Of a stretch of 49,578 bases of DNA, positions 22,746 to 31,026 are shown piece by piece. The stretch is from positions 1 to 49,578 of the forward strand of contig CANRFC010000022.1 of the NCBI GenBank assembly GCA_947629795.1. Direction: 5' to 3'. A model generated the notes under the pieces. That model made no database searches and was not told the DNA's origin. It was given only the letters and a program-made list of their open reading frames with translations. The DNA comes from an uncultured Oscillospiraceae bacterium. GTDB lineage: Bacteria > Bacillota > Clostridia > Oscillospirales > Oscillospiraceae. Position numbers and translations under genes: made by a program. The first letter of the stretch is position 1. Each line of letters begins with the position of its first letter.

Positions 22746-24248
22746 ATGAAAGCTGTTATCTATGCCCGCTATTCCTCCGATAATCAGCGGGAAGAAAGTA
22801 TCGAGGGCCAAATCCGGGAGTGTACTGCCTTTGCCAAGAAGAACGGTATCACCATTCTGCGCCACTACATAGATCGGGCCTTTTCCGCCAAGACCGACAA
22901 CCGCCCAGAATTTCAGAACATGATTAAGGACAGCGGCAAGCACCTGTTCGATATGATTATCGTCTGGAAACTGGACAGGTTTGCCCGCAACCGCTACGAC
23001 AGCGCCCGCTACAAGGCCGCCCTGAAAAAGAACGGGGTCAAGGTGGTGTCCGCCACCGAGGTCATTTCCGACGGGGCCGAGGGTATCATTTTGGAAAGCG
23101 TGTTGGAGGGCTACGCCGAATACTACTCCGCCGACCTGTCCGAGAAGGTTGTCCGGGGCATGACGGAGAACGCCCTAAAATCCAAGTACAACGGCGGTAC
23201 CCTGCCCATCGGCTATCAGATCGACAGCGACCAGTGCTTCCAGCTTGACCCACTCACCGCCCCCTTTGTTCGTGAGGCGTTCCAGCGTTACGACGAGGGG
23301 GCCACCATGACGGCTATCCGGGATTGGCTCAACGAGCAGGGCGTGAAGAACACACGGGGCCAGAAAATGACCTATAACAGCGTCCAGCACCTTCTGAACA
23401 ACCGACGCTATATCGGGGAGTACACCTACCGGGACATTGTGGTGCCAGACGGTATTCCCGCCATCGTCCCCCAAGACCTCTTTGACCGGGTGCAGGAGAA
23501 GCTGGCGAAGAATAAGAAAGCCCCGGCCCGCCACAAGGCCGAGGACGATTATCTGCTGACGACCAAGCTGTTCTGCGGCTACTGCGGGGCCTATCTCTGC
23601 GGCGAGAGCGGCACCAGTCACACAGGGAATGTTCACCATTACTACAAGTGTGTGTCCGTGAAAAAGAAGCGGACGGAGTGCCACAAGAAGTCTGTCAAGA
23701 AGGAATGGATTGAGGATTTAGTGGTAAACGAAACCATGAAAGTGGTGATGGACGATAAGGCGATAGAGGCCATTGTGTCCATGCTGATGGACTTGCAGGA
23801 CAGGGAGAATGTCAACCTGCCCTTGTATGAACAGCAGTTAAAGGAAGCGGACACGGCCATTCAAAACCTGCTGAACGCTATCCAACAGGGGATTTTAACC
23901 AAGTCCACGAAGGGCCGTCTGGAAAAACTGGAAGCCACAAAAGAGGAACTGGAAACCCGGATAGCCTGTGAAAAGCTGGCAAAGCCCAAGGTCAGCGCCG
24001 AGTTTATGACCTTCTGGCTCCACCGCTTCCGCAAGCTGGATGTGCGGCAGAAGTCCCACAGAAAGATGTTGATTGATACCTTTGTCAACGCCATTTTCCT
24101 TTATGATGACAAAATGGTGATTACCTTCAACTACAAGGAAGGGACAACGACTATCACTTTTGATGACCTGAAAGCGGCGCTGGACGGCAAAAATACAGGT
24201 TCGGATTTGGATTGCTTAACTGCACCAAAAATCGACAAACTTCGATAA
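22746..24248 (+). CDS. Large serine recombinase (site-specific integrase)
   Basis: A 500-residue large serine recombinase. The resolvase domain (1-150) has the nucleophile Ser in YARYSSDNQ (~10) and DRFARNRYDSARY (~79-91). The recombinase domain is ~165-265. The zinc ribbon is CGYCGAYLCGES, then YYKCVSVKKKRTEC (~277-315). The coiled coil is at ~355-425. It would integrate and excise the element. Its last codons hold the direct repeat GGTTCGGATTT, and its stop overlaps a terminator hairpin. Family members often integrate beside their own 3' end. Confidence 0.95.
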   Translation: MKAVIYARYSSDNQREESIEGQIRECTAFAKKNGITILRHYIDRAFSAKTDNRPEFQNMIKDSGKHLFDMIIVWKLDRFARNRYDSARYKAALKKNGVKVVSATEVISDGAEGIILESVLEGYAEYYSADLSEKVVRGMTENALKSKYNGGTLPIGYQIDSDQCFQLDPLTAPFVREAFQRYDEGATMTAIRDWLNEQGVKNTRGQKMTYNSVQHLLNNRRYIGEYTYRDIVVPDGIPAIVPQDLFDRVQEKLAKNKKAPARHKAEDDYLLTTKLFCGYCGAYLCGESGTSHTGNVHHYYKCVSVKKKRTECHKKSVKKEWIEDLVVNETMKVVMDDKAIEAIVSMLMDLQDRENVNLPLYEQQLKEADTAIQNLLNAIQQGILTKSTKGRLEKLEATKEELETRIACEKLAKPKVSAEFMTFWLHRFRKLDVRQKSHRKMLIDTFVNAIFLYDDKMVITFNYKEGTTTITFDDLKAALDGKNTGSDLDCLTAPKIDKLR

Positions 24249-24264
24249 GGGGTTTGTCGATTTT
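24228..24264 (+). repeat. Repeated hairpin unit, copy 1 (terminator of the recombinase)
   Basis: AAAATCGACAAAC (24228-24240) / GTTTGTCGATTTT (24252-24264), a perfect 13-bp stem overlapping the recombinase stop. It is followed after about 30 bases by TGCTATACT, a -10-like box that also follows copy 2. Confidence 0.8.
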
Positions 24265-24351
24265 GTTTTCCCTTTATTTCCTCTTGGCTGTGTGCTATAC
24301 TGGTTACAGGAAAGTGATAAATCGGCATTTGCAGCGAGAGAGGACGTAAAG

Positions 24352-24711
24352 ATGGTACTTGACCAACAAAAACTTGAAGTTCTCAAGATCCAACCGGTTG
24401 GAGATGGTCCGATTGATATTGATTTGATTTGCTCGCCCGCACAAGTTGATTCTTTTATCAACTTATGCAATGTTCAAGGAGTTTCAATTAGAGGCTTCAC
24501 ATGGTGGTGTCATGTAGTTGATGGTCATGAGCCTTGCGGGATGGGCGGTCCAAAATCAATATATTATGATGGATGGTTCAGCGAAATACCAATGTATGAC
24601 ATTATTCGCCTGTCAAATAATGAAGCATACAGAAATTATTTTAAGAATATATGGCCTACAGCAGTAGACTATCATAACTGTTATTGGCCTGGCTTCTGGC
24701 TTGAAGAATGA
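24352..24711 (+). CDS. Cassette ORF 1, unknown function
   Basis: A 119-residue soluble protein starting MVLDQQKLEVLKIQPVGDGP, with a striking Trp/Tyr-rich half (GFTWWCHVVDGHEPCGMGG, YYDGWFSEIP, CYWPGFWLEE). The ATG at 24352 follows GAGAGAGGA. I cannot assign a family. The size, aromatic content and position between repeated units would suit an immunity protein of a polymorphic toxin or a small antitoxin, but no motif proves it. Confidence 0.55.
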   Translation: MVLDQQKLEVLKIQPVGDGPIDIDLICSPAQVDSFINLCNVQGVSIRGFTWWCHVVDGHEPCGMGGPKSIYYDGWFSEIPMYDIIRLSNNEAYRNYFKNIWPTAVDYHNCYWPGFWLEE

Positions 24712-24765
24712 CAAATTCCAGTTTGCTGCTCGAATGTTTGAATTTATCACTGCATAACGGCTCTG

Positions 24766-24834
24766 AGCAAAAAAGCCTTTTTATAGCATGAAGCCAGAAA
24801 ATCGGCAAACTTCGGCAAGGGGTTTGTCGATTTT
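24766..24834 (+). repeat. Repeated boundary unit, copy 2
   Basis: Contains a 22-base A/T palindromic repeat (24766-24787, with AAAAAAGCCTTTTT), then AAAATCGGCAAAC (24798-24810) / GTTTGTCGATTTT (24822-24834). The hairpin lies 570 bases after copy 1. Downstream, TGCTATACT recurs near 24863. Confidence 0.75.
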
Positions 24835-24909
24835 CTATTTCTCTGTACTTTCTTCCAGCGAGATGCTATACTTGCCGTGAGGAAGCGAGAAAACAGGAGA
24901 GATCACACA

Positions 24910-25368
24910 ATGGAAGAGTTGTTTGTGTACGCCCTCTTATGCTGTGAAGGCTATGATATGTGGTCTATGTATTTGCAGGCGTTGGATAGGCTCTTTATGG
25001 AAGCTCCGGGAGATGAAGAGTATCTTTCCATGGAAGAAATGACCCCCAAGGAGGCTGTTTTACACAGCATCGCTGTTATGTATAGAACTGAATTTAATTC
25101 GGAACATTTCGGGAAAGTATTGATGAAGTCCTTACAGCAGTTATATCAAGATACTGCCCTTGAGACTTTCGCAGAAAAAGCGTATTCCTTATGGAAGAAA
25201 CTCCCTGAAATGATTGATAAAGAGGAACCCTTTTTTACACTATGCTATGCTGATGATTGCTTATCCTATGGTGATGAAAAGCAGTGCAGACAGCTATATG
25301 AGAAAGCAATGCATTATTACGATCAAGCGGCAGCAAAAAGCCTTTTTATTAGCACAGGAGGAAAAACT
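24910..25368 (+). pseudogene. Cassette ORF 2, lacking its own stop and running into the reductase
   Basis: About 153 residues from the ATG at 24910: MEELFVYALLCCEGYDMWSM, then helical acidic/aromatic sequence ending KAMHYYDQAAAKSLFIST. The frame stays open through the aldo/keto reductase to 26520, so as it stands it encodes a 536-residue fusion. The last codons lie in the A/T repeat at 25332-25354. I read it as a small gene whose stop was lost where two sequences were joined. The function is unknown; it resembles small helical immunity-type proteins only in size and character. Confidence 0.45.
25332..25354 (+). repeat. Repeated boundary unit, copy 3 (A/T part only)
   Basis: A 23-base near-copy of 24766-24787, differing by one base gained and one lost, without the hairpin that follows there. 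It sits just before the ribosome site of the reductase. Confidence 0.65.
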
Positions 25369-26520
25369 ATGAGATATCGCAGACTGGGCAAGACCGGACT
25401 GATGGTCAGCGAGATCGGCTTCGGTGCGGAATGGATGGAGCGTCACAACGCAGAGGAGTGCAAGGCTGTCCTGGACCGCGCGGAGGCGCTGGGCATCAAC
25501 ATTCTGGACTGCTGGATGTCGGAGCCCAACGTGCGCACCAGCCTGGGGCAGGCCCTGGCCGGACGGCGGGAGCGGTGGTACATCCAGGGACACATCGGCT
25601 CCACCTGGCAGGGCGGGCAGTACGTCCGGACCCGCGATGTAGAAAAATGCAGGGAGGCCTTTGAGGATCTGCTGACGCGGCTGGGGACGGACTACATCGA
25701 TTTGGGCATGATCCACTTCGTGGATACGGAGGGCGACTGGGACGCCGCCATGAACGGCCCCTACCTCTCGTATGTCAAGCAGCTCAAGGCCGAGGGCAAG
25801 ATCCGCCACATCGGCATGAGCACCCATAACCCCGCCATGGCCAAAAGGGCGGTGGAGAGCGGCCTTGTGGAGATGATGCTCTTCAGCGTCAACCCGGCCT
25901 TCGATATGCACCCCGGCGTGGACGATCTGGACGTCTACTTCGACTTGGAGAATTACACGGAGGCTCTGGGCGGCATCGACCCCCAGCGGGCGGAGTTGTA
26001 CAGGCTGTGCGAGCAGCATGACGTGGGCCTGACGGTGATGAAGCCCTTTGCGGGCGGACGGCTGTTCGATGCCAAACGCTCCCCCTTCGGCATCGCCCTC
26101 ACCCCCGTGCAGTGTATCCACTACTGTCTCACCCGGCCGGCGGTGGCCGCGGTAATGGCAGGCTATGACACGCCGGAGCATGTGGAACAGGCCGTGGCCT
26201 ATGAGACGGCCACCGAGGAAGAAAAGGACTACGCCAGCGTCCTGGCCCACGCTCCGAAGCACACCTTCGGTCAGGGGGAATGTACCTATTGCGGCCACTG
26301 CAAGCCCTGCCCCGTCCACATCGACATCGCCATGGTGAACAAATACTACGACCTGGCCTCCATGCAGCCGGATGTGCCCGCCACGGTGCAGGCCCATTAC
26401 CTGGCTCTGGAGCACCATGCGGACGAGTGCGTGGGCTGCAAAAGCTGTGAGAGCCGCTGCCCCTTTGGGGTAAAGATCGCCCAGCGGATGGTCAAAACGG
26501 CGGAGCTGTTTCAAAAATAA
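25369..26520 (+). CDS. Aldo/keto reductase with C-terminal ferredoxin domain
   Basis: A 383-residue protein from ATG 25369, which has AGGAGG upstream. The N-terminal TIM-barrel is of AKR type (RYRRLGKTGLMVSEIGFG, ~2-19; GKIRHIGMST, ~140). The C-terminal part has two iron-sulfur cysteine sets, CTYCGHCKPCP (~304-314) and CVGCKSCESRCPFG (~354-367). Such proteins reduce aldehydes or related substrates with electrons from iron-sulfur clusters. The base composition is GC-rich like the backbone, unlike the ORFs just before it. Confidence 0.88.
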   Translation: MRYRRLGKTGLMVSEIGFGAEWMERHNAEECKAVLDRAEALGINILDCWMSEPNVRTSLGQALAGRRERWYIQGHIGSTWQGGQYVRTRDVEKCREAFEDLLTRLGTDYIDLGMIHFVDTEGDWDAAMNGPYLSYVKQLKAEGKIRHIGMSTHNPAMAKRAVESGLVEMMLFSVNPAFDMHPGVDDLDVYFDLENYTEALGGIDPQRAELYRLCEQHDVGLTVMKPFAGGRLFDAKRSPFGIALTPVQCIHYCLTRPAVAAVMAGYDTPEHVEQAVAYETATEEEKDYASVLAHAPKHTFGQGECTYCGHCKPCPVHIDIAMVNKYYDLASMQPDVPATVQAHYLALEHHADECVGCKSCESRCPFGVKIAQRMVKTAELFQK

Positions 26521-26563
26521 TACGGCAGACACAAGCTCATCGCGGCGCAAAGACTTTGAGCCA

Positions 26564-26599
26564 AAAATCGGCAAACCTCTTTCAGGGTTTGCCGATTTT
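26564..26599 (+). repeat. Repeated hairpin unit, copy 4 (terminator of the reductase)
   Basis: AAAATCGGCAAAC (26564-26576) / GTTTGCCGATTTT (26587-26599), the same 13-bp stem as copies 1 and 2 with compensating changes. A degenerate form of the A/T repeat precedes it. Confidence 0.75.
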
Positions 26600-26626
26600 C
26601 TTTTGCCCTGTGCTTCAAAAAATGAG

Positions 26627-26654
26627 TTGACAAAGCTTCGAAAATGTGTATAAT
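26627..26654 (+). promoter_or_regulatory. Promoter of the T-box permease operon
   Basis: -35 TTGACA (26627-26632), 16-base spacer, -10 TATAAT (26649-26654). Confidence 0.85.
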
Positions 26655-26660
26655 GAATTT

Positions 26661-26931
26661 AACAATTTAATCTGATAAACCGTTGAGGCGGAGGTCAAAC
26701 CGTTAGCGCACACACAGAGAGCATGGGGCAGCTGAGAACCATGTTGGAAGCGGAACGGCAAATGGGCCGCTGAGGGGAAGACGAAAGTTCCATGATGAGT
26801 AGTCGGACCGTATGCCTGCGTTAAAGGCAGGGATGTGTTAGCATCCTGTAGAGTGCACAGTGAAACTGTGAAAAAAGGTGGCACCGCAGAACCAAGTTCT
26901 GTCCTTTTATAAGGACGGGGCTTGTTTTTTT
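26661..26931 (+). promoter_or_regulatory. T-box riboswitch leader
   Basis: A leader of about 270 bases with an AGAGAG element, a conserved T-box AGGTGGCACCGCAGA (26876-26890) and a 13-bp terminator stem (26894-26906 with 26911-26923) followed by seven T. Uncharged tRNA would favour antitermination. The specifier codon could not be fixed by eye; a UGG (Trp) in AAATGGG near 26760 is one candidate. Confidence 0.9.
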
Positions 26932-26968
26932 GCATTTAAAACAAAATTGAAAGGAGATCGTGGCAATT

Positions 26969-28378
26969 ATGGAAAAATCACGTGGAAGTGTGGTTGAAGA
27001 AAGGGGAAAGAAGCTAAATCTCTTCAACATTATAAGCCTTGGCGTGGGCGGAGGGATAGGTTCCGGGATTTTCGTGATGATGGGCTTCGGGATCGCTTAT
27101 ACCGGCCGGTCTATTGTGCTGGCTGTGTCGGTAGGCTGCATTTATATGCTGCTCGCCTATTTGTACCATCCCGTTATGGCCTCCATGTTTGTCACGCCGG
27201 GCGGCGATTATGATATGAAAGCAATGCTTATGGGCCCGCATATGACAGGAGTGTCAGCCCTGATGACATTTATCATGGGCCTTGGCATTTCTTCCTACAG
27301 CATTGCCTTCGCATCATATTTTGTTTCCGTCTTCACGGGTCTTGCGTCTTATCAACGGGCTATTTCCGTGATCTTGGTATTGGGCTTTTTTGCCTTGTCT
27401 GTCAAGGGCACCAAGGTAATGGCCACGATCACGTCCATTATCACTGTGGTGCTGCTGCTTTCTATCGGCATATTCATCGTTGTGGGGTTGCCTCAGGTAA
27501 AGCCAGGCTTTTTTGCATCGACCCCGGAAGCGCCGTTTTTCCTGAACGGATGGAGCGGATTTATCGGTGCCATTGCTATCATGTCCTTTGCCTGTCAGGG
27601 CTCTACGCATCCGCCTATCTCTGTTATGACCCGGACGAAAAATCCGAGAAAGACGGTCCCTGCCGGACTCCTTATCATCACGATCATCATCGGCATCGTA
27701 TACGGGCTCATGTCCATCGTGGCGGCTGGTGTTTTGCCTCTTGAACAAGTGATGGGGCAGAATCTGTCCCTTGTGGCTGGCGCCATTTTCACACCCGTAA
27801 CCTTTGTCGTATTCATACTTGGGGCTGCCTGCTGCGCGATTGCCTCCTCCCTATCCGCCGGTATGACAATGCTGCGCTATCCGCTCCTTTCCGTGGTTGA
27901 AGACGGGTGGCTTCCCAAGTGCTTAGGTAAAACCACCAAGGATGGCTATCCGTATGTGCTCATGGGAATCTTCCTGGCGATCACTTTACTGCCTATTTTT
28001 ACGCCTGTCACGGTGGACACCCTTGTTTCCCTGACGTTGGTGCCTCTGATGCTTACAAATGTATATATGAACATTAAGCTGATCGCTCTCCCCAAAAAAT
28101 ATCCGAAACAGTGGGAGAATGCAATATTTCGTATGCCGATGCCCCTGTTTTATGTGCTTTGCGTCCTGGGGGCGGTATGTGCGTTAGCTGTGGCCTACTA
28201 TCTGTTTGTCGACATGGATCTCATTTCAAGGATCCTCTGTGCTGTTATGGTAGCCGCTATGATCCTGATCACAGAGATCCGTATCCGTCAGGGTGCCGTC
28301 AATATAAAGGACCTGGATGCAAAACGCGAAAGGATCGCCACTGCTGCTATCGCTGCAACAGAGGCAGAAGATGCTTAA
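26969..28378 (+). CDS. APC-superfamily amino-acid permease
   Basis: A 469-residue membrane protein with about 12 helices. The signature helix 1 reads NIISLGVGGGIGSGIFVMMGFG (~20-41), with the unwound GGGIGSG substrate/ion site typical of APC transporters. Later helices are clear at ~90-120, ~145-170, ~195-215 and ~230-260. The ATG at 26969 is 12 bases from AAGGAG; a GTG at 26960 is too close to it. The T-box leader shows that its expression answers to lack of one charged tRNA, so the substrate is probably that amino acid. Confidence 0.88.
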   Translation: MEKSRGSVVEERGKKLNLFNIISLGVGGGIGSGIFVMMGFGIAYTGRSIVLAVSVGCIYMLLAYLYHPVMASMFVTPGGDYDMKAMLMGPHMTGVSALMTFIMGLGISSYSIAFASYFVSVFTGLASYQRAISVILVLGFFALSVKGTKVMATITSIITVVLLLSIGIFIVVGLPQVKPGFFASTPEAPFFLNGWSGFIGAIAIMSFACQGSTHPPISVMTRTKNPRKTVPAGLLIITIIIGIVYGLMSIVAAGVLPLEQVMGQNLSLVAGAIFTPVTFVVFILGAACCAIASSLSAGMTMLRYPLLSVVEDGWLPKCLGKTTKDGYPYVLMGIFLAITLLPIFTPVTVDTLVSLTLVPLMLTNVYMNIKLIALPKKYPKQWENAIFRMPMPLFYVLCVLGAVCALAVAYYLFVDMDLISRILCAVMVAAMILITEIRIRQGAVNIKDLDAKRERIATAAIAATEAEDA

Positions 28379-28403
28379 AGCTTATAAAATGGAGGAGAGC
28401 AGA

Positions 28404-29369
28404 ATGACAAAAGACACATATAAAATAGGTATTGTAAAATATACCGACCACGCCTCACTAAACCGCCTTGAAACCGGCATGAAACGGGGTCTGGATGAAC
28501 TCAGCAAAAAAACCGGGAAAAAGTTTGAATACGAAGGCTTGGTCTACGATGGGAAAGCGGACCCTGAAGAGATGGAGAGAGCAGCTGTCGAGCTTGTTGA
28601 AAAAGGAGTGGATCTCGTTCTTCCGATCGCAACTCCCACCACCGTCGCAGTGAAATCCATTTTAGAGAAAAACAAGATCCCCATGGTGTTTCAGGCTGTC
28701 TCAGATCCCATTACAGCAAATCTGATCGACTCCTATGAACATCCGGGCAAATATATTACAGGCACATCGGATGGCCTTGATGGCAGCCTGTTGGTGCAGA
28801 TGCTGCTTGCCGTACATCCAGAGGCCAAAAAAGTGGGCCTATTGTATGGAAAAAACGAGCTCTCTTCCAAGCTTCCCATCGCTGAGATGAAAACTGCTCT
28901 GACAGAGCGCGGCGTGGCTTTTACAGAGATCAGTGTGGAGCATAAGGCACAGGTAGTAAAGGCTGCAGAGAGTTTCGTATCCCAACAGGTTGACGCAGTC
29001 CTAACACCAACGGACAATACTGTCATGAGTGCGGAGCTTCTCATCAGCCCTGTTTTCACGGACGCGGGTATTCCTCAATTTACCGGATCGCATGCGTTTG
29101 TGATCAATGGCGCGTTCTTTGGATTGGGCGGAAGCTACCGGAGAAATGAAGCGCGGAGCATGCAAATGGTCGAGGAGATCCTGCTCCGTGGGAAAAGCCC
29201 CATGGAAATTCCGGTAGTCAGAGCTACCCATGATCTTGCAACGGTGAATAACCAGATCTGTGAACGGTTGGGCTATGATAGAGATCGGCTGGAGCAGATA
29301 TTTGCCGAACAAGGTCTGCAAACGGTCTTTTTGGACAGCCAGGAAGAATTTGATCCAGACAGCGAATAA
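28404..29369 (+). CDS. TrpX-like substrate-binding protein without signal peptide
   Basis: A 321-residue protein of the ABC-transporter substrate-binding family often linked with T-boxes (TrpX type). Seen: YKIGIVKYTDHASLN at the start, LVLPIATPTTVAVKSIL (~70-88), TGTSDGLDGSLLVQMLL (~118-134) and DAVLTPTDNTVM (~199-210). The mature fold starts at residue 6, and no upstream in-frame start adds a hydrophobic leader or lipobox. It therefore looks cytoplasmic. It is 25 bases after the permease gene; no ABC permease or ATPase gene follows. It may sense the amino acid rather than feed a transporter. Confidence 0.8.
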   Translation: MTKDTYKIGIVKYTDHASLNRLETGMKRGLDELSKKTGKKFEYEGLVYDGKADPEEMERAAVELVEKGVDLVLPIATPTTVAVKSILEKNKIPMVFQAVSDPITANLIDSYEHPGKYITGTSDGLDGSLLVQMLLAVHPEAKKVGLLYGKNELSSKLPIAEMKTALTERGVAFTEISVEHKAQVVKAAESFVSQQVDAVLTPTDNTVMSAELLISPVFTDAGIPQFTGSHAFVINGAFFGLGGSYRRNEARSMQMVEEILLRGKSPMEIPVVRATHDLATVNNQICERLGYDRDRLEQIFAEQGLQTVFLDSQEEFDPDSE

Positions 29370-29465
29370 TCGGTACGGACAGACTGGACAATATGCTGCG
29401 TACCGCAAAAGGTAGGACACGGTTTTCGGTGGCCCTTGCGCCCTCCTCCCTTCCCGAAGGCCGCA

Positions 29466-29531
29466 TTTCACGCAAAAAAAGTTACCTTTCACGCAAGGGT
29501 CGCACCGAAGGCCCCCTTTCCCCGTTATGAT
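29466..29531 (+). promoter_or_regulatory. LytTR-type direct repeats and promoter for histidine kinase 1
   Basis: TTTCACGCAA at 29466-29475 and again at 29487-29496, start to start 21 bp. A -10 box TATGAT (29526-29531) begins 39 bp after the second repeat; no good -35 is present. The layout is that of an activator site, and it recurs at 34708. Confidence 0.75.
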
Positions 29532-29609
29532 GTCAGTATCAGGAAGTATATCCGGCGCCCCGGAGGGGGCAGGAAGTGAGACTTTCCGTCCAGGAAGGGA
29601 GGGGTCGCC

Positions 29610-30890
29610 GTGGGCGAATTTGGAACGCTTCTGTTTCGTTTCTCCTTTGGTCTTTTGTTCCACTCGCTTATCCTCTATCTGATGACCGACCCCAAATACA
29701 GCCGCAGGGTGACCCTGGGTGCCTGGCTGGGGGCCTTCGTCCTCACTTCCCTGTCCATCATCCCCTTCATCCTTCGGATCCCCAACACCGGTGTCCTTTT
29801 CGTCATCGAGGCCTTTGCCTCCCTGTCCATCTATTGCGCGGTGTACCTGCTCCTCTCCCGGGGTCCCGTGTGGCGGAATGTGTTCATCTCCTTTACCTAC
29901 GACACCTTCTTCCTTTTCTCCCTGGCCCTGTCAAGCTGCCTGTCCCAGATGTTCTTCCAGGGCAGCCACTGGGCCACGGTGGGCGGGCGCACCCTGTTCC
30001 AGGGGGCCTTCATGCTCTGGCTCATCTTCCATCGGGACACCGTGGTCTCCCGGTCCCTTACCGATCACATGGAGAAGGGCTGGGCCAGTCTGGCCTTCTT
30101 CTCTGTCTTCTCCTGCCTTACCACCTATATCACCGTTCTGACCTTCCTCATCCTGCAGGTGGATGTCTCCATCCGCCTGGCGGTCTCGGCAGTGCTCTTC
30201 CTGCTCATCGGCTCGGCCTATCTGGTGGCCAGCCACACCATCGTGCTCCTCAACCGCTCCCACGAGGCCCAGGAGGCCGAGGCCCAGCGCAAGCTGTTGG
30301 AGAGCCAGCTGTCCGTAGAGCAGGAGTTTGTGGCCCAGGCCAAGGCCCACCGTCACGACCTGCACCACCACATCAATCTGATCTCCGACTATATCGAGCG
30401 CGAGGACCTGGAGGGCGCGAGAGCCTACCTCCGCCAGTACCGGGCCGAGCTGGACGCCGATACCCTGGCCGTCTACTGTGAAAACACCGTGGCCAACGCC
30501 CTGCTCCGCCACACCGCCCGGCGCTGCAGCGGCAGCTCCATCCCCTTCACCTGCCGCACCGTCATCCCCCAGACCCTCTCCCTCACCAGCCCCGAGCTGA
30601 CCACCGTTCTGGGCAATGTGCTGGAAAATGCCTGGGAGGCCAGCCGCCGCAGCGAGGCGCCCTGGATCTCAGTCACCGCCCGGACCCACGGAAATTCCCT
30701 GCTGGTGGAGGTAAAAAACGCCGTATCCGGGGAGACAAGATTTGAGGGCGACCTGCCTGTCAGCGCCAAGCCCGGCGGCGGCCTGGGGCTGAGGAGCGTG
30801 GGCCGGGTGCTGGAAAAGCACGGCGGGCTCCTGCGCTGCCTTCGGACAGGAGACACCTTTATCACCCAGGTGGTCATCCCCATTATCTGA
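29610..30890 (+). CDS. GHKL sensor histidine kinase (AgrC-like), kinase 1
   Basis: A 426-residue sensor. About six membrane helices cover 1-215 without a large outer loop. The dimerisation and phosphoacceptor segment HRHDLHHHINLISDYIE (~247-263, likely His249) follows, then the GHKL ATPase domain with N-box NVLENAWEAS and GGGLGLRSVGRVLEKHGG. This is the AgrC/NatK class that works with LytTR regulators. The GTG start follows GAGGGG by 5 bases. It has LytTR-type repeats in its own promoter. No AgrB or AgrD gene is nearby, so the signal is unknown. Confidence 0.9.
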   Translation: MGEFGTLLFRFSFGLLFHSLILYLMTDPKYSRRVTLGAWLGAFVLTSLSIIPFILRIPNTGVLFVIEAFASLSIYCAVYLLLSRGPVWRNVFISFTYDTFFLFSLALSSCLSQMFFQGSHWATVGGRTLFQGAFMLWLIFHRDTVVSRSLTDHMEKGWASLAFFSVFSCLTTYITVLTFLILQVDVSIRLAVSAVLFLLIGSAYLVASHTIVLLNRSHEAQEAEAQRKLLESQLSVEQEFVAQAKAHRHDLHHHINLISDYIEREDLEGARAYLRQYRAELDADTLAVYCENTVANALLRHTARRCSGSSIPFTCRTVIPQTLSLTSPELTTVLGNVLENAWEASRRSEAPWISVTARTHGNSLLVEVKNAVSGETRFEGDLPVSAKPGGGLGLRSVGRVLEKHGGLLRCLRTGDTFITQVVIPII

Positions 30891-30908
30891 CCACCGGGAC
30901 CGAACCAA

Positions 30909-30982
30909 AAAGCCCTCCGGAGTCTCCGGAGGGCTTTCCCTTTCTGCAAGGCCCGGCCTGCGCCTTGGCGCAGGCCGGGCCT
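30909..30982. terminator. Double terminator between convergent genes
   Basis: The first hairpin is a 13-bp stem (30909-30921 with 30925-30937). The second is a perfect 16-bp GC stem (30949-30964 with 30967-30982) whose arms leave only TT between them. It separates kinase 1 from the hydrolase read from the other strand. Confidence 0.8.
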
Positions 30983-31026
30983 CTCTGCGATCTGATGGTG
31001 CGGTTCCATGCCGCTTCCCTGGTCTG

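Larger units (their letters stand above)
13194..24208. mobile_element. Integrative mobilizable element beside tRNA-Leu
   Basis: About 11 kb with a MobV relaxase, oriT, large serine recombinase and defence cargo. The proposed ends are the direct repeat GGTTCGGATTT at 13194-13204 and 24198-24208, extended by AC plus one mismatched base. The left copy lies in the tRNA-Leu terminator arm and the right copy in the last codons of the recombinase gene. No type IV secretion genes are present, so it would need a helper to transfer. The gene content is solid; the exact ends are tentative. Confidence 0.55.

Noticed and set aside
26700-26800. Firm assignment of the T-box specifier (for example UGG for Trp)
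   Set aside because: Stem I could not be folded reliably by eye; several triplets are possible. Only the T-box sequence, terminator and promoter are secure.
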